This document shows, piece after piece, positions 1 through 11,181 of a stretch of 64,000 bases of DNA (the stretch's first letter is position 1; each line of letters begins with the position of its first letter). The position numbers and the translations under genes are program-made. The DNA is from Elgaria multicarinata webbii (Eukaryota > Chordata > Lepidosauria > Squamata > Anguidae). The stretch covers positions 28,496,501-28,560,500 of the forward strand of contig NC_086187.1 of the NCBI RefSeq assembly GCF_023053635.1, read 5' to 3'. A model generated the notes under the pieces. It searched no databases. It was not told the origin of the DNA and saw only the letters and a list, made by a program, of their open reading frames with translations.

Positions 1-575
1 AAACCGAAACAAAATTCGCGTAGGCACCTGCTGTCCAGGACGACGTGTCGCGTTCTTGTCCTTCAGTGCCCTCTTCTGGCTCAGAGGGGAACAGCAGCTT
101 GCGGCATTCGTCCCTAAAATTACCAAGCAGTATAAGAGACCTGCAGGATCTGTCTGAATGACCGTCTAGTCCAGCTACATCCTTCAGTGGCCAGCCAGAG
201 GCAAACAGCCTCTGAACTTAGAGGTTCTATGATGACCTCCTCCTCCTCTTCCTGCTGCTGCTCCACGGAGTTGTCTAATCCTCTTTCACCATCTCTTATC
301 TTGCAGCAGCGAGTTCCACAAGTTAATGATTTGTTGTAGGGAGAAGCGCATTTCTTTTGTCTGCCCCGAACCCCATCTGTTTCATTGGACAATCCCAAAT
401 TCTAGCCTGATGGGATCAGGGAGTGAAACACTTTCTCCACGCTAAGCAAAATCTTCTACACCTGTTTCCTGTGTCGTCCCCCAACACTCACCCACCCGCA
501 ATTAATCTTACCCGTGAATTAGAATTCCCTTGAGGTAACGTCAACTAACGGGACGGGCCTCTCATTTCTTTCCAG

Positions 576-659
576 CATACATTGCAACAAGATAACGGCC
601 GCGGGAGCCCAGCATCTGACAGACAGCTTGAGGAAATGCCCCCACATTCAGAGTGTGGC
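576..659 (+). CDS. CIITA: CIITA, penultimate coding exon (C-terminal leucine-rich repeat)
   Basis: CIITA is the NLR-family master co-activator of MHC class II genes; its C-terminal leucine-rich repeats help nuclear import and promoter complex function. This 84-nt exon, the usual one-LRR length in NLR genes, follows a strong acceptor (ctcatttctttccag) and ends at gc|gtaagt. The first base completes a split codon; the frame then reads one LRR containing NKITAAGAQHL and CPHIQSV. I match this from memory to the human CIITA tail (NKFTAAGAQQL, CPHVETL). The exon ends two bases into a codon completed by the exon at 2121 (Ala). Earlier LRR exons must lie left of the window; none was seen in 1-575. 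Order CIITA-DEXI-CLEC16A is the mammalian order, which supports the call. Confidence 0.9.
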
Positions 660-2120
660 GTAAGTCTTCCGCTTGCCCGGGTCCACACACGCGTGTTTGC
701 CCGTGGGCCGCTCAGAGATGCTCAGCGTTCATCTCTCTGTGTTTGAAATGCTCTGGGTTGGGGCTGGAAACAGGAGCTCTGCACGTTCCTCCCTGGGACA
801 GCCTCCCAGGCAATTCATGTGGAGGGTCAGGAGGGAATGAGCCTGTGTAGGCAAACGTCCGCCCATCTACCTCACGGGTGCAGAACCTCTACCCCGGAGG
901 CCAAATCTGGCCTTCCTGGAGGCCAGATCCAGCCCGCTGGGGTTCCCAATTGGCCCCGTCCCTTTTTCCATAACTGACAGTCGCCTGGTCGTCACCTGGC
1001 TCCTGTGCACCTCCTCCCTAAGAGCTTGAAATGCCTCCCCTGGGTCTTCGCTCCTGGCACGAAGCGCTTTCAGCTCAAATAGACTGATATTCTGGCCCCG
1101 CCCCCTTTTGCCTTTGGCCCCTCCCACCACTGGAATGCTGCCCCCCCCCCCGAAGCTTCCCCAAAATGCCATTCATCGTCCCTTGGGCTGAAAGAGATCC
1201 AGCTCCCTGCTCCCCGCTCTCCCTGGTCTGTCTTAAATTCTCCATCAGTACAAGCGACCCAAGATGCTGGCGGGCTTGTTCATCTGGCCTGGATCTCCTT
1301 CCTCTTCTACTTGGGTCTCTTCTGCCATTTGCATTATTTTCCCCACATGGCTGAGGATTGGGGGGGGGGGCTTACCAGACTTTGGGAATGGTCCTTTTCG
1401 GATGATGATTCTCTTACATGAATCGTAGGAACACATGACCGTTCCTCCATCTGACGCCATCTTGTCTACTCCATTCTTCGCCATCACGAAGCCTTCTAGA
1501 TGTGTTGGAATACAACTCCCATCCCATCCCCACCAACATGGATGTCCTGGCTTGGGGGTAAAGGAAGCTGTAATCAAACACACCTTGAGGACTTCCGTTT
1601 GGAGAAGGCTGGTCTGCTTCGGTTGGCCTCAGCTCTCAGAGACGGGATGTTCCCATGACACCTGATCCCTTTGACCATGACCTTCTGCATGCAAAGAAGG
1701 TGCTCTACCACTCAGCCATGGTCTCCTCCCTGGATCTACTCTGCATTTCCCCTTCTCCTTGGAAGGGTTGGATATTGGTGAATGTCCCCAATCAAGCACC
1801 CCTCCCAAGCCATGCCGTTTAGGCCTGATTCATGGGTCATCTGAATGACATGGGAGTCCCGGTGGTGTGCCATTTCAGTAGCCTTTGAAGGAAAGCATGG
1901 CCAGGGGATGGGTGGGTGGGTGGGCAGGCGGGCTGCCATCATTTCAGCATCACTCCTCTGAATAAACCCGCCCCTCGTCACCCAGTGCTCTTCTTTGCCC
2001 CTTTCATCCTACCCTTGAGCCTGAAAATAAACCCAATCTTGAAGGAAATTAAGCATTCGTCTCAGGATAACTGACTCTTAACAAAACGGACTCTTCTACT
2101 CTGCTTCCCTCTTCTCCCAG
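660..2120 (+). other. CIITA: CIITA last intron
   Basis: GT donor at 660-661 and AG acceptor at 2119-2120. It holds a degraded tRNA-SINE piece (about 1663-1730, minus strand), one arm of the hAT-type palindromic MITE family (about 1498-1560), C and G homopolymer runs near 1141 and 1361, and a GC-rich block around 880-1130 that looks like an old repeat. No further exon was recognised. Confidence 0.7.
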
Positions 2121-2196
2121 ATTGTGGAACCCCACCATTCCCCACTATTCCCTGGATCACCTGCAGCAGTTGGACTCGCGAATAAGGTTGCTCTAG
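2121..2196 (+). CDS. CIITA: CIITA, terminal coding exon with stop codon
   Basis: The acceptor is cttcccctcttctcccag-like, directly before base 2121. The base a completes the Ala codon begun in the exon at 576-659. The remaining frame reads 24 residues beginning LWNPTIPHYSLDHLQQLDSR and ends with TAG at 2194-2196. From memory the human CIITA C-terminus is MWTPTIPFSVQEHLQQQDSR followed by ISLR, so the match is residue by residue with no gap. The last residues here are IRLL. The match was found only by joining splice sites. The intron between the two exons is 1461 bp (660-2120). Confidence 0.92.
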
Positions 2197-2612
2197 ATCC
2201 GGCAGCCCCAATGAACAATATAAGGTTGGGATTTGGGTATGTGTAAACCTCTCTGATCAAAGATCTGCTTTGGCTTTTTATGTGCTGCTGTTAGTTCCAA
2301 CAGTGAGATAAATTGTCCCCCATAAATGTACTTCCTCATGGAATATTCCTGACAATTCATTGTGAAATGTCTGCCTTCCTCCCAAGAACAACAGCTCAAA
2401 ATATAGGCTAGTGGAACTGGAATTTTGCGCTAACCATCTCAAATACTACAACCAGAGACACACACGGATTCTGCAGCTAGAGTATATTACGCAGATCTAT
2501 TTTAAGTTTTTATTTATTTAGACATCCCTGTGTGTAAATTCTTTGATTTGGCCCACTGTGGTTTTGGTAGTCCTTTTAAATGAATTAAGAACACTTTTGT
2601 TCAATTAAAAAG
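2197..2612 (+). other. CIITA: CIITA 3' UTR (candidate)
   Basis: Sequence downstream of the CIITA stop. The first plausible polyadenylation hexamer is ATTAAA at 2604-2609, followed at once by a GT-rich stretch (aggtggtgg) that could be the downstream element. No AATAAA was noticed between 2197 and 2604. Transcript data would be needed to fix the end. Confidence 0.35.
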
Positions 2613-2639
2613 GTGGTGGACGAGACAGCTCCATCACCA

Positions 2640-2775
2640 GTACTGGATTCCAGTTGGTTTGTGCACGTAGCAGTGGAGGCTGGGGCCTCTGATTTCAGTG
2701 GGGCTATTTTGGAGATAGAGTTCAGCACCTTTGACAGCTCCAGCCTCCACAGTGGCGCCATCTTGACTTTCCCCT
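2640..2775. repeat. MITE-like fragment (cagtggaggctgg family)
   Basis: The stretch containing cagtggaggctggggcctct and a partial inverted partner (ctccagcctccacagtgg) near 2740. It resembles the end of the hairpin element at 3369-3525, so it is probably a diverged relative. The 67-codon frame across it is not a gene. Confidence 0.4.
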
Positions 2776-3368
2776 CAGCTGCAAAAGGACTCGGGCCGGC
2801 CCTATTGGTGGGCTAGGAGACAGGATGCTAGACTAGGTTGACCTCGGTCTGATCCAGCCAGCCTGTCCTCTGCATAGCCCCTTCCTCCTTTTGGCTAATG
2901 CCTGTATGCCCTGCTTGTGTTTTTCCCTCACGGCCATCTGGCCAGTCCCCGTGGTAAGCAGGACGTGGGACTAGGGGTCCTTGTGCGCCTTCCTAATGGC
3001 GTCAGCAAGAAAAACACCTTCATTTTGTGCTGCTTAGAACCTCAGAGAAGAGGCATGAGAGCAAAGCCATAAAGCTGCGTGTGTGTTTGTGATTTGAAAG
3101 GTTTCCCTGAGCTGTGAATCAAGAACTGGCCCGCGTCGCTTTGGTGCTTCGTGAACGAAGAAGGAAATCTACAACAGTTGACAGCAGGCATCCATTCAGC
3201 CCTTCTGAACTGGATCCATAGTACAGCTTCACGGTTTGGAGGATGAATGAGCTGTGCAAAACACCATCCAATGTTGAACTGCAGCCCAACTCATCCAACA
3301 CAGTCTTATGACGATTAGCAAACTCTGGAAGGGTACAGTGCAGCAGCGCTGATGGCTCCAATGTCCGT

Positions 3369-3525
3369 AGGGCAGTGAATCCGCTCCGGGTCCCAGTCAG
3401 AACTCTAAAGGAACTATCAAAGGTGTTGCTGCACCTAGGGGAGCTCCTTTAGAGTTCTGACTGAAACCCGGAGCAAATTCAGTGCCCCACTGACATCGGA
3501 GTCACCAGCCTCAACTGGTACGTGG
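3369..3525. repeat. Palindromic MITE with about 55-bp arms
   Basis: The left arm (ggcagtgaatccgctccggg and onward through agaactctaaaggaac) is repeated in reverse complement at about 3434-3489 (gagctcctttagagttctga, acccggagcaaattcagtgc). The loop is short, about 10-20 bases. The end near 3490-3525 matches the fragment at 2640 in reverse. It has no coding capacity. Confidence 0.6.
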
Positions 3526-3671
3526 TTTTTGTTGTTGTTATTGTTGTTTGTTTTGTATATATCAGGGTTGGGTGTTGTTGTTTTACTGTAGATCCCCACC
3601 CTGCCCATAAGAGTCAAGCCCAGTGTACAGTTTGTATAATCTTCAAGAAATGTATATTAAACCTTTTAGAT

Positions 3672-3801
3672 CAGCCTTCCTCAACCTGGGGCGCTCCAGA
3701 TGTGTTGGACTACAACTCCCAGAATGCCCCAGCCAGCTGGCTGGGGCATTCTGGGAGATGCAGTCCAACACATCTGGAGCGCCCCAGGTTGAGGAAGGCT
3801 G
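3672..3801. mobile_element. hAT-type palindromic MITE, intact, with 8-bp TSD
   Basis: A 130-bp near-perfect palindrome starting CAGCCTTCCTCAACCTGG and ending with its reverse complement, folding around ccagctgg at about 3736. It is flanked by a perfect 8-bp duplication, TTTTAGAT (3664-3671 and 3802-3809). CAG...CTG ends with an 8-bp target duplication mark a non-autonomous hAT-superfamily element. The two arms differ at a few sites (ggactacaactccc against ggactgcatctccc), which gives the element an orientation. A second copy lies at 30957-31082 in the opposite orientation. Confidence 0.88.
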
Positions 3802-3924
3802 TTTTAGATAATCTCTTTAAAAGTGTTCTGTTCAATGGCTGCAGAGAGGAACATCACGGCTTACGAATTCAAGCCAGGTAAAACAGCAGCTTCCAATTAA
3901 ATGCACACAACACAACCTTCGCTT

Positions 3925-4095
3925 AAGGAATTCACTGCTAGAGGAGATGGAGGTGGCAGAAAACCTTTGATGGCTTTAAAAGGAGATTAGACAAATTCAC
4001 GAAGGTCTCTCATGGCTATTGGGGCATCTGCTTGGCCATTGTGGGAACCAGAATGCTGGACCCAATTGATCCTCAGTGCTCTTCTAATGCTCTTA
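3925..4095 (+). repeat. L3/CR1-like LINE 3' tail
   Basis: Contains ggctttaaaaggagattaga and the ...tgctggaccc... tail common to a reptilian L3-like LINE family, also present in this window at 4738, 10878, 31320, 50186, 54283 and 55195. Only the 3' end is present. Confidence 0.6.
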
Positions 4096-4209
4096 TTCTG
4101 GCTTTCTCACTTTTCATGATTTTCAAGAGCTCTTCTACGTGGGGCACTTATTGTGTGCTCATGATTGCTCGCTCACAGCAGTTTATGGGTGCTTTAAACA
4201 CTGAAACCA

Positions 4210-4292
4210 TCCTTCAGGGCCGCACCTTATTATTATTATTATTTATTTATATAGCACCATCAATGTACATATAGCACCATCAATGTACACCT
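4210..4292 (-). repeat. L2-type LINE 3' tail
   Basis: A (TTA)n run followed by tatagcaccatcaatgtaca, with an internal duplication of the 17-bp end motif. This is the reverse complement of the L2-like tail tgtacattgatggtgctata seen repeatedly in the window. Confidence 0.65.
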
Positions 4293-4737
4293 GTGCTTTC
4301 CAAGCATTTCCATGGGGAGGTGGGGGTTGATCAGGGAAAGTCCAGGATTTGGGAGAATGGCAGAATGAAACACTAGTGTAGTTGTGCAATTCCGCTGGAC
4401 CGCAGCGCCACCTAGAGGTTATGTAGCAGAACAAGTAGAAAGGCAGAGAAGGGGAAGCCATGTGTGTAGAGGATCCGATCTTAATCCCACAAAGAATCCG
4501 GAAGCAGCAGCCACAATAAAGCAGTAGGTTAAAAGCTTCATCTAGAAAAGCTCTAAGTCCGTCTGCACTCATTTTGCAAGGACCAACAAAATTCGTTTTT
4601 TTGCTTTTCACATCTGACGCTAAATATTTCTGGATTGCAACGTTTTAGGAAAAGTGCAACCCATTCCAACTAGATTGGTATTCCTGGAAGCAATAATGGA
4701 ATCTATCTTGATGACCTGCAACTCATAGGTATGGTAA

Positions 4738-4926
4738 GAAGAGCCTTGTTGGATCAGACTGAAAGCCTCTCTAGTCCAACAGCCTGTTCACACAGCAGCC
4801 CACCAGCTGCCCCCACAAGCCAGACAGAAGAGCACTCGGACCTGCTTGCTGGTTTCCCCTAAAAACTGGTGCGGGGGGGGGGTATATTGCCTCTGACCTT
4901 GGAGGTAGCCATCATGGCTAGCAGCC
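4738..4926 (-). repeat. L3/CR1-like LINE 3' tail
   Basis: Begins agagccttgttggatcagac and continues through the family's tctagtccaacag motif to tggctagcagcc. It is a 5'-truncated minus-strand copy. Confidence 0.6.
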
Positions 4927-5984
4927 ACGCAAAGAACACCAGGAGGACCATTCAAGTTTCACCCCCATTGCCAAAAATGTCACCCCAACATTAATCCCCG
5001 GTTGTAGACAAAAGAACGTACAACACTCCCAGTCAACTGACCTGCGTACTCGTGTATTTGAAAGAGGATGGTTATTATCAGTATATTGCTTTTTACATAT
5101 ATATTTTTTCTTTAGTGTTAACAACTGCATTTGAACACTTTCCAAAATAACTTGTGGTTATCAACAAGACCCCCTCCTTTTCCAAAATTACAAAAATACT
5201 TACAAAATCAATTCTCCTTCATAACACTGTGTGGCTGATACAATTATTCCCTGCAATTCTTTTTTTCTTTTTTTTAATTCTTCTTTAAAAGGCTACATTT
5301 CGAGGGTTAAGAGATGACTTTCTGAAGCTTAATGGGATCAGGAAAAGAATTCAGAAAGTGCAACCTGATTTCTAGCTTATAAACAGCAAGTGCAGATTGT
5401 CACCTGGGGGTGGGGTGGTTACGATGAGAATAGGGTCCACATGTTTGGAAAGAGCATGCACTAGAGTTCCCAAATGCCAGTAACACCTCAAGATGCATGC
5501 GAGAGAATTGCTGGTTTCAAACAGGTTCCCACATCAGACGCCCCCCGCAGATAGAAATCTAGCATGTCAGGGCAATGGCTTCTTTAAAGACATATAAACT
5601 TTCCAGGTGCCGGCAAACCTTTTGACATGGGAGAGAATGTAAAAAACCAACCCCTCGCATGCAGTGTGGGCCGGTACTGGTGCAAGAGGACTGCGCCCCA
5701 AGGCATTTCCACGAGACTGGGCTGCATAATGCAACCCTAGCTCCCCATGCAGCATGGCAATGGCTGCCAGGGCAAATGCTGAAGTTGTTGTTCAAGCCAA
5801 CCGCAAAGTGCCAGCATTTTCTGCAATGTGGCAAGGAACCCTTGGGATTTTGCAATCGGTTTTTTTGCAGCCCTCGCCCCCCCCCCAAACTGCTAATCGC
5901 TCGGGATTCCTGTGCACCTAGACCAGCACAGACTCTTCCAAAACATTGGAACCGACTCTTCACTCGTGTCCCTGGAGGTTTGCA
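4927..5984. other. Intergenic stretch, nothing recognised
   Basis: AT-rich in the first half, then mixed. Several open frames on both strands between 5559 and 6000 overlap each other and show no family resemblance or splice logic. It lies between the convergent 3' ends of CIITA and DEXI. Confidence 0.4.
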
Positions 5985-6306
5985 AAATGTGAGTGAATAA
6001 TAGCTTTATTCGGCATAAACAACCTGTCGGTGTTTTGCGTGAGTGGAAGCCCTTCCAGAACCTCTAAGCAAATCCTGACGCTGTGCATAATAAATTCCTG
6101 CAGTATCACGGCGAAAACCCTGAAAGTGTCGACACTGGACAAGGACAGGTCACATCCTCGGTCCGGCTGTCTTGTGGAGCCCACGTTGCTCCGAAAGCGT
6201 GCCTCCCACAGCGATACACATTCGAGGCCGTGCTCTCTCGTCTCGTGGCGCTCCTGCCCTGGGAAGGCCCGCTGCTGCTTCAGGCGTGCCACAAAAATGT
6301 GCAAAT
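5985..6306 (-). other. DEXI: Putative DEXI 3' UTR terminal exon
   Basis: Read on the minus strand, a strong pyrimidine tract and acceptor (ttcccctctttttaaatccag, cut after base 6307) open this block, and an AATAAA hexamer lies at 6010-6005, near its end. The block is unusually non-repetitive and CpG-containing, with overlapping open frames on both strands. A matching minus-strand donor (ggaa|gtgagt, exon end at 8780) follows the DEXI stop. I recall human DEXI as a two-exon gene with a distant 3' UTR exon, which fits. This is inferred from splice signals only. Confidence 0.4.
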
Positions 6307-6474
6307 CTGGATTTAAAAAGAGGGGAAGAAAAATGCACAATAAATGAGGATCCCGTAGATTGGGGTAGTCCTAATTGAGAAAATGGACAGGTTGCACTTT
6401 AGGGCTGAGTCGGGCCTTTTGGTTGCGGGGGGGGGGGGGCAAACCAGGCTGAACATAAGAAATGTTCCCCACGA

Positions 6475-6550
6475 CTTGGTAGAACTTTTGTCTGTTAGCA
6501 GTTGGGACCCAACCGGAGGACAGAGCGCTCCAAAACGGTAACGGAGCCCG
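6475..6550 (+). repeat. Left arm of a 760-bp inverted repeat
   Basis: About 75 bp (cttggtagaacttttgtctg... to ...acggagccc) is repeated in reverse complement at about 7164-7235 with roughly nine-tenths identity by eye. The 610-bp interior carries a MITE arm (6549-6615), a CR1 tail and an L2 tail. Confidence 0.7.
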
Positions 6551-6761
6551 ATGTGTTGAACTACAACTCCCATCACTCCCAGGCAGCATGGCCAATGGGA
6601 GTTGCAGTCCATCCTTTTCACCATGACAACCTCCTGCTTCACCTGCCTCTCACAATGGGGGGGGGGGAGGAGGAGGATGCCACAGGTGAGTGGTGAGGAG
6701 ACCAAGGGCGAGGAGACCCTGGCGGTGAAAAGGGAGCCTCCCTGACGGATGTGGATTCCAC

Positions 6762-6850
6762 CTGTAGGGTGGATTCCTGCACTGAGCAGGGGGTTGGACT
6801 CCATGGCCTTACAGGCCCCTTCCAACTCTACTATTCTATGATTCTATGAA
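6762..6850 (+). repeat. CR1 LINE 3' end
   Basis: gggtggattcctgcactgag through ccttccaactctactattct to the family's terminal ATTCTATGATTCTATGA repeat. Only the last 90 bp of the element remain. Confidence 0.85.
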
Positions 6851-6885
6851 GGCGTTTTGCCCAGGAGCGCTCCAAAACCTAGAAC

Positions 6886-6955
6886 CAGGACAGCACCATG
6901 TACATTGATGTACATAATGTACATAAATAAATAAATAATAATAATAATAATAATA
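6886..6955 (+). repeat. L2-type LINE 3' tail with (AAT)n
   Basis: cagcaccatgtacattgatg followed by an (AAT)n tract, the same tail seen at 58058 and 62838. Confidence 0.7.
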
Positions 6956-7163
6956 GGAACAGATTGACGTTGTCGCTGCTTTAATGTATTAGCAATATAA
7001 AAGCCGTTGTGAAGCATAAAATGCGGTGACAGAGGACAAATGTTAGCTGTGTGCTTCACAACTGAAGAACTACACGTGGAAGGTCCCCCTGGATGACCGT
7101 TCCGTCCACGGTGGAAAAGGAGCTCGTTGCTGCCCTGCTGAGGAACTCACTTCGTTCCTGTCG

Positions 7164-7235
7164 GGCTCCGTTTCCTTTTGGAGCTCTCTGTCCTCCGGCT
7201 GGGTCCCAACTGCTAACAGACAAAAGTTCTACCAA
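7164..7235 (-). repeat. Right arm of a 760-bp inverted repeat
   Basis: Reverse-complement partner of 6475-6550 (gggctccgtttccttttgga ... acaaaagttctaccaag). No clear target-site duplication was found outside the arms. Confidence 0.7.
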
Positions 7236-7682
7236 GTTCTCCTTGATGCAGAGCGATCAATAGGTTTTTCTGTTTTGAAAGCGGGCGTGTCCTGCCCGTG
7301 CTGATAATGTATGTTATTTATGGATTCCTTCGCGCAGCCAAGACGAACGCCAAACCCATGCCTTGCACTTTTTGTATACTTTGCATTACAGCAAGAGCCA
7401 CACGCTGCCCCTTTTACCCTTCCTTCCTTCTTTTTTGGCTTTCCATTTAGAGTATTTCTGCAAAGTCAGAGTTACCGTATTTTTCTGCTCAAGAGGCTGG
7501 AAAAGCACTTCGCTCCTCAGGATTAAGCGAGGCACTCCAGGACACTTGTCCATAGGAACTGGAGGAACTCACCGGGGTGGGGCGGGGAGGGCGTGCAACA
7601 GCAAGCCCAAATGCACCTCCGGCCCGGTGCTGCACAGTTCAGCCATGGGCAAAGCATCTGGGTTAGGTTGGCAAGTGAGCTG

Positions 7683-7683
7683 C

Positions 7684-7718
<35 letters not shown>

Positions 7719-7792
7719 TTATTCGTATCCTGCCTTTTGCCCAATACTGGGCCTCAAGGCAGTCAGGATACGCCCTTCCTGCTTTCAGAAGA
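7683..7792 (-). repeat. L2-type LINE 3' tail with (ATT)n
   Basis: An (ATT)n run, then atcctgccttttgcccaata, the reverse complement of a second L2-like subfamily tail; the same subfamily occurs at 49060-49445. Confidence 0.7.
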
Positions 7793-8055
7793 AACCGAGT
7801 CTGCTCGCGTTGCGGGGGTGACCGTGGCTGTGGGAAGTTGGAAGAGGGTGAAGAACAGTGGAAGCTTTTCATGCCACTCAGGCCTCCTTCACACCAACTG
7901 CACGTGAAGCGCTGAACCTGTAACGGGCCTGAACTACCTTGGGATGCATGTGATTAAACACTCCCCCATCCCTGCCGAAAACCTTGTCTGGGAACAGAAG
8001 AGCAGCTCCGCTGGACCCGAGAGAGAACTCAGCGTCCTATTGCCCAATCAGGGGG

Positions 8056-8105
8056 TGATGGGAGGTGTAGTTCAACACCAATGGAGGGGCCCAGATTGTG
8101 GGGGG
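8056..8105. repeat. Arm of the hAT-type palindromic MITE family
   Basis: gtgatgggaggtgtagttca and following bases match the right arm of the element at 3672, diverged and truncated. Confidence 0.45.
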
Positions 8106-8689
8106 GGCTGATCCAGGGAGCCCAGCTGACCCTCTTCCAAGGAGTCTTGCAGGGAAACCTCTTGGATCACCCACCAGTCATTGGCATCTCTAAACAATGT
8201 GCTGAGTCCCCCTCCCCTCCTGTTATACTCTCTCTCAATCTCTCTCTCATAATATTAGAATTCAGGGTTATCCAATGAGCCAGAAGGGCAGTGGATTCAG
8301 GATGGGCAAAAGGAAGGGCTCCTGCACACAATGCAGAATTAATTCACGCAACTTGCCACCCCCAGGTGTGGTTCTGGCGGCCGCAAGGTGAGATACCTGG
8401 GCAAAGTGATAGATCAGAAAAGGGCAAGGGGGGGAATGGGGGTCCCTAAACGTTGCCTGAATGTGCGTTTGGTGGCCGTGGGGCGCTGGTGGACATGGCA
8501 GGGGGGTGGGCCGACGGGCTCAGGCAGCCTCCTTCGGCCTTCTTCTCTGGTGTTCAGGAAGGACGGAGAAACTGCACGGAGGACCACAGGCTCCTTCCTG
8601 CCACAAACCAAGATTCAGTCATGAAAAGGGGGGGGGGGCAGTGCAAATAACTCTTTTACCAGCCACCCAATGAACCACCATCACCACCA

Positions 8690-8691
<2 letters not shown>

Positions 8692-8741
<50 letters not shown>
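8692..8741. repeat. (AT)n microsatellite, 25 units
   Basis: Fifty bases of uninterrupted AT/TA alternation, just outside the DEXI CpG island and within its putative 3' UTR intron. It makes spurious poly-Ile/Tyr frames on both strands. Confidence 0.97.
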
Positions 8742-8743
<2 letters not shown>

Positions 8744-8789
8744 TTTCTTAAGTAGATCAAGCCAGAAACCGCCACTCACTTCCGCTCGC

Positions 8790-10130
<1,341 letters not shown>

Positions 10131-10240
10131 CTTGAGTAAGCAGCTTCAGAGGTGGCCAACTTTTTCCTTTCTTTGAAGAGGCCGTGCTCCTGTGCCATGA
10201 ACTGCAGCCCACCCTGCAGGAAACCAGGCAGCGAAACTTT

Positions 10241-10275
10241 GGCTGAGTTCGGACGACACACGCTAATCAATGGGG

Positions 10276-10307
<32 letters not shown>

Positions 10308-10394
10308 AAGAAGAAGAAGAAGAAGAAGAAGAAGAAGAAGAAGAAGAAGAAAGCGGAAAACAACCGTTGATTAGCGTGTCGTCCGAACTCAGCC
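10241..10394. mobile_element. Hairpin MITE with internal (AAG)n expansion
   Basis: Terminal inverted repeats of about 31 bp (ggctgagttcggacgacac...gctaatcaa and its complement) enclose about 75 bp of pure AAG repeat (10278-10351). The left arm has two extra bases (ac). Only TTT flanks both sides, so the target duplication is 3 bp or unclear. The poly-Lys and poly-Ser frames here are artefacts of the repeat. Confidence 0.8.
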
Positions 10395-10870
10395 TTTCTC
10401 TCCCCATCTCCGATTTGGAGATTATATATATATATATATTTGGCATGGCAGGCGAGCAGGGGCTGGGGCTGTTTTTTAAAGGCGGAGGAGCAAGACAAAA
10501 AAGAAGAGGCAACTGAACGCCCTTTCCTTCTGTTTTCTGCTTTTTTCTTTCTTTTTTAAAATCCCCTCTATAACGTGTGCTTTTGATTTCACTTAGCTTC
10601 TTTTTGCCCCCTAATCATTTAATTGCTTGGAAATTGTGAGCCCTTTTGGGGGCAGAAATATTTGCATCGGGGTGGGGGTGATAAAGGGCTGTGTTAGGAG
10701 CTTTAAGGCCATGGGATAAAGAAGGATGGAAATCTGCTACATTAAATAAAGAAGGAAGAAAGTTTAGAGTCAACCAGCTCTTATTGGAGCCAATAACAAC
10801 AAGAACAAAACACTGTACAAAAAATCCTTTCAGACCCGAGAGGAGGAATCCTTTCCCAGGGTCGCCGCCT
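10395..10870. other. Intergenic stretch between DEXI and CLEC16A
   Basis: Holds a short (AT)n at about 10424-10439 and otherwise AT-leaning unique-looking DNA. No gene was recognised. Confidence 0.4.
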
Positions 10871-10877
10871 TTTTCAG

Positions 10878-11171
10878 AAGGCCAGCTAGTCCAGCATTCT
10901 CTTCACACTGCGACCAACTAGCTGCCTATGGGAAACCCACAAGCAGGAGACCAGTGCAACAGCACCCATGTTCCCCAGCAACTGGTGTACACAGGCATAT
11001 TGTCTCTGACACTGGAGGCAGCATGGAGCCATCAGGGCTAGCAGCCATGGGTAGACTTCTCGTCCAGGAACGTGTCCAACCCCCTTCTAAAGCCATCCAA
11101 ATGGGTGGCCGGCCGTCGCCACACCTTGTGGCAGTGAGTTCCATCATTTAACTGTGCTCTGTGTGAGGAAG
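10878..11171 (-). repeat. L3/CR1-like LINE 3' part, split by an L1 insertion
   Basis: Carries the family motifs ccagctagtccagcattctc, acccatgttccccagcaact and cttgtggcagtgagttccat. It resumes after the L1 insertion at about 11697 (atctgccctgaatctctcac). Confidence 0.75.
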
Positions 11172-11181
11172 TACTCGCTTT

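Noticed and set aside
1-575. Another CIITA LRR exon at the window start
   Set aside because: I looked for a phase-compatible LRR reading between an AG and a GT; none was found.
8670-8700. Poly-His coding start (MNHHHHHH)
   Set aside because: It comes from a cac/cat run leading into the (AT)n microsatellite.
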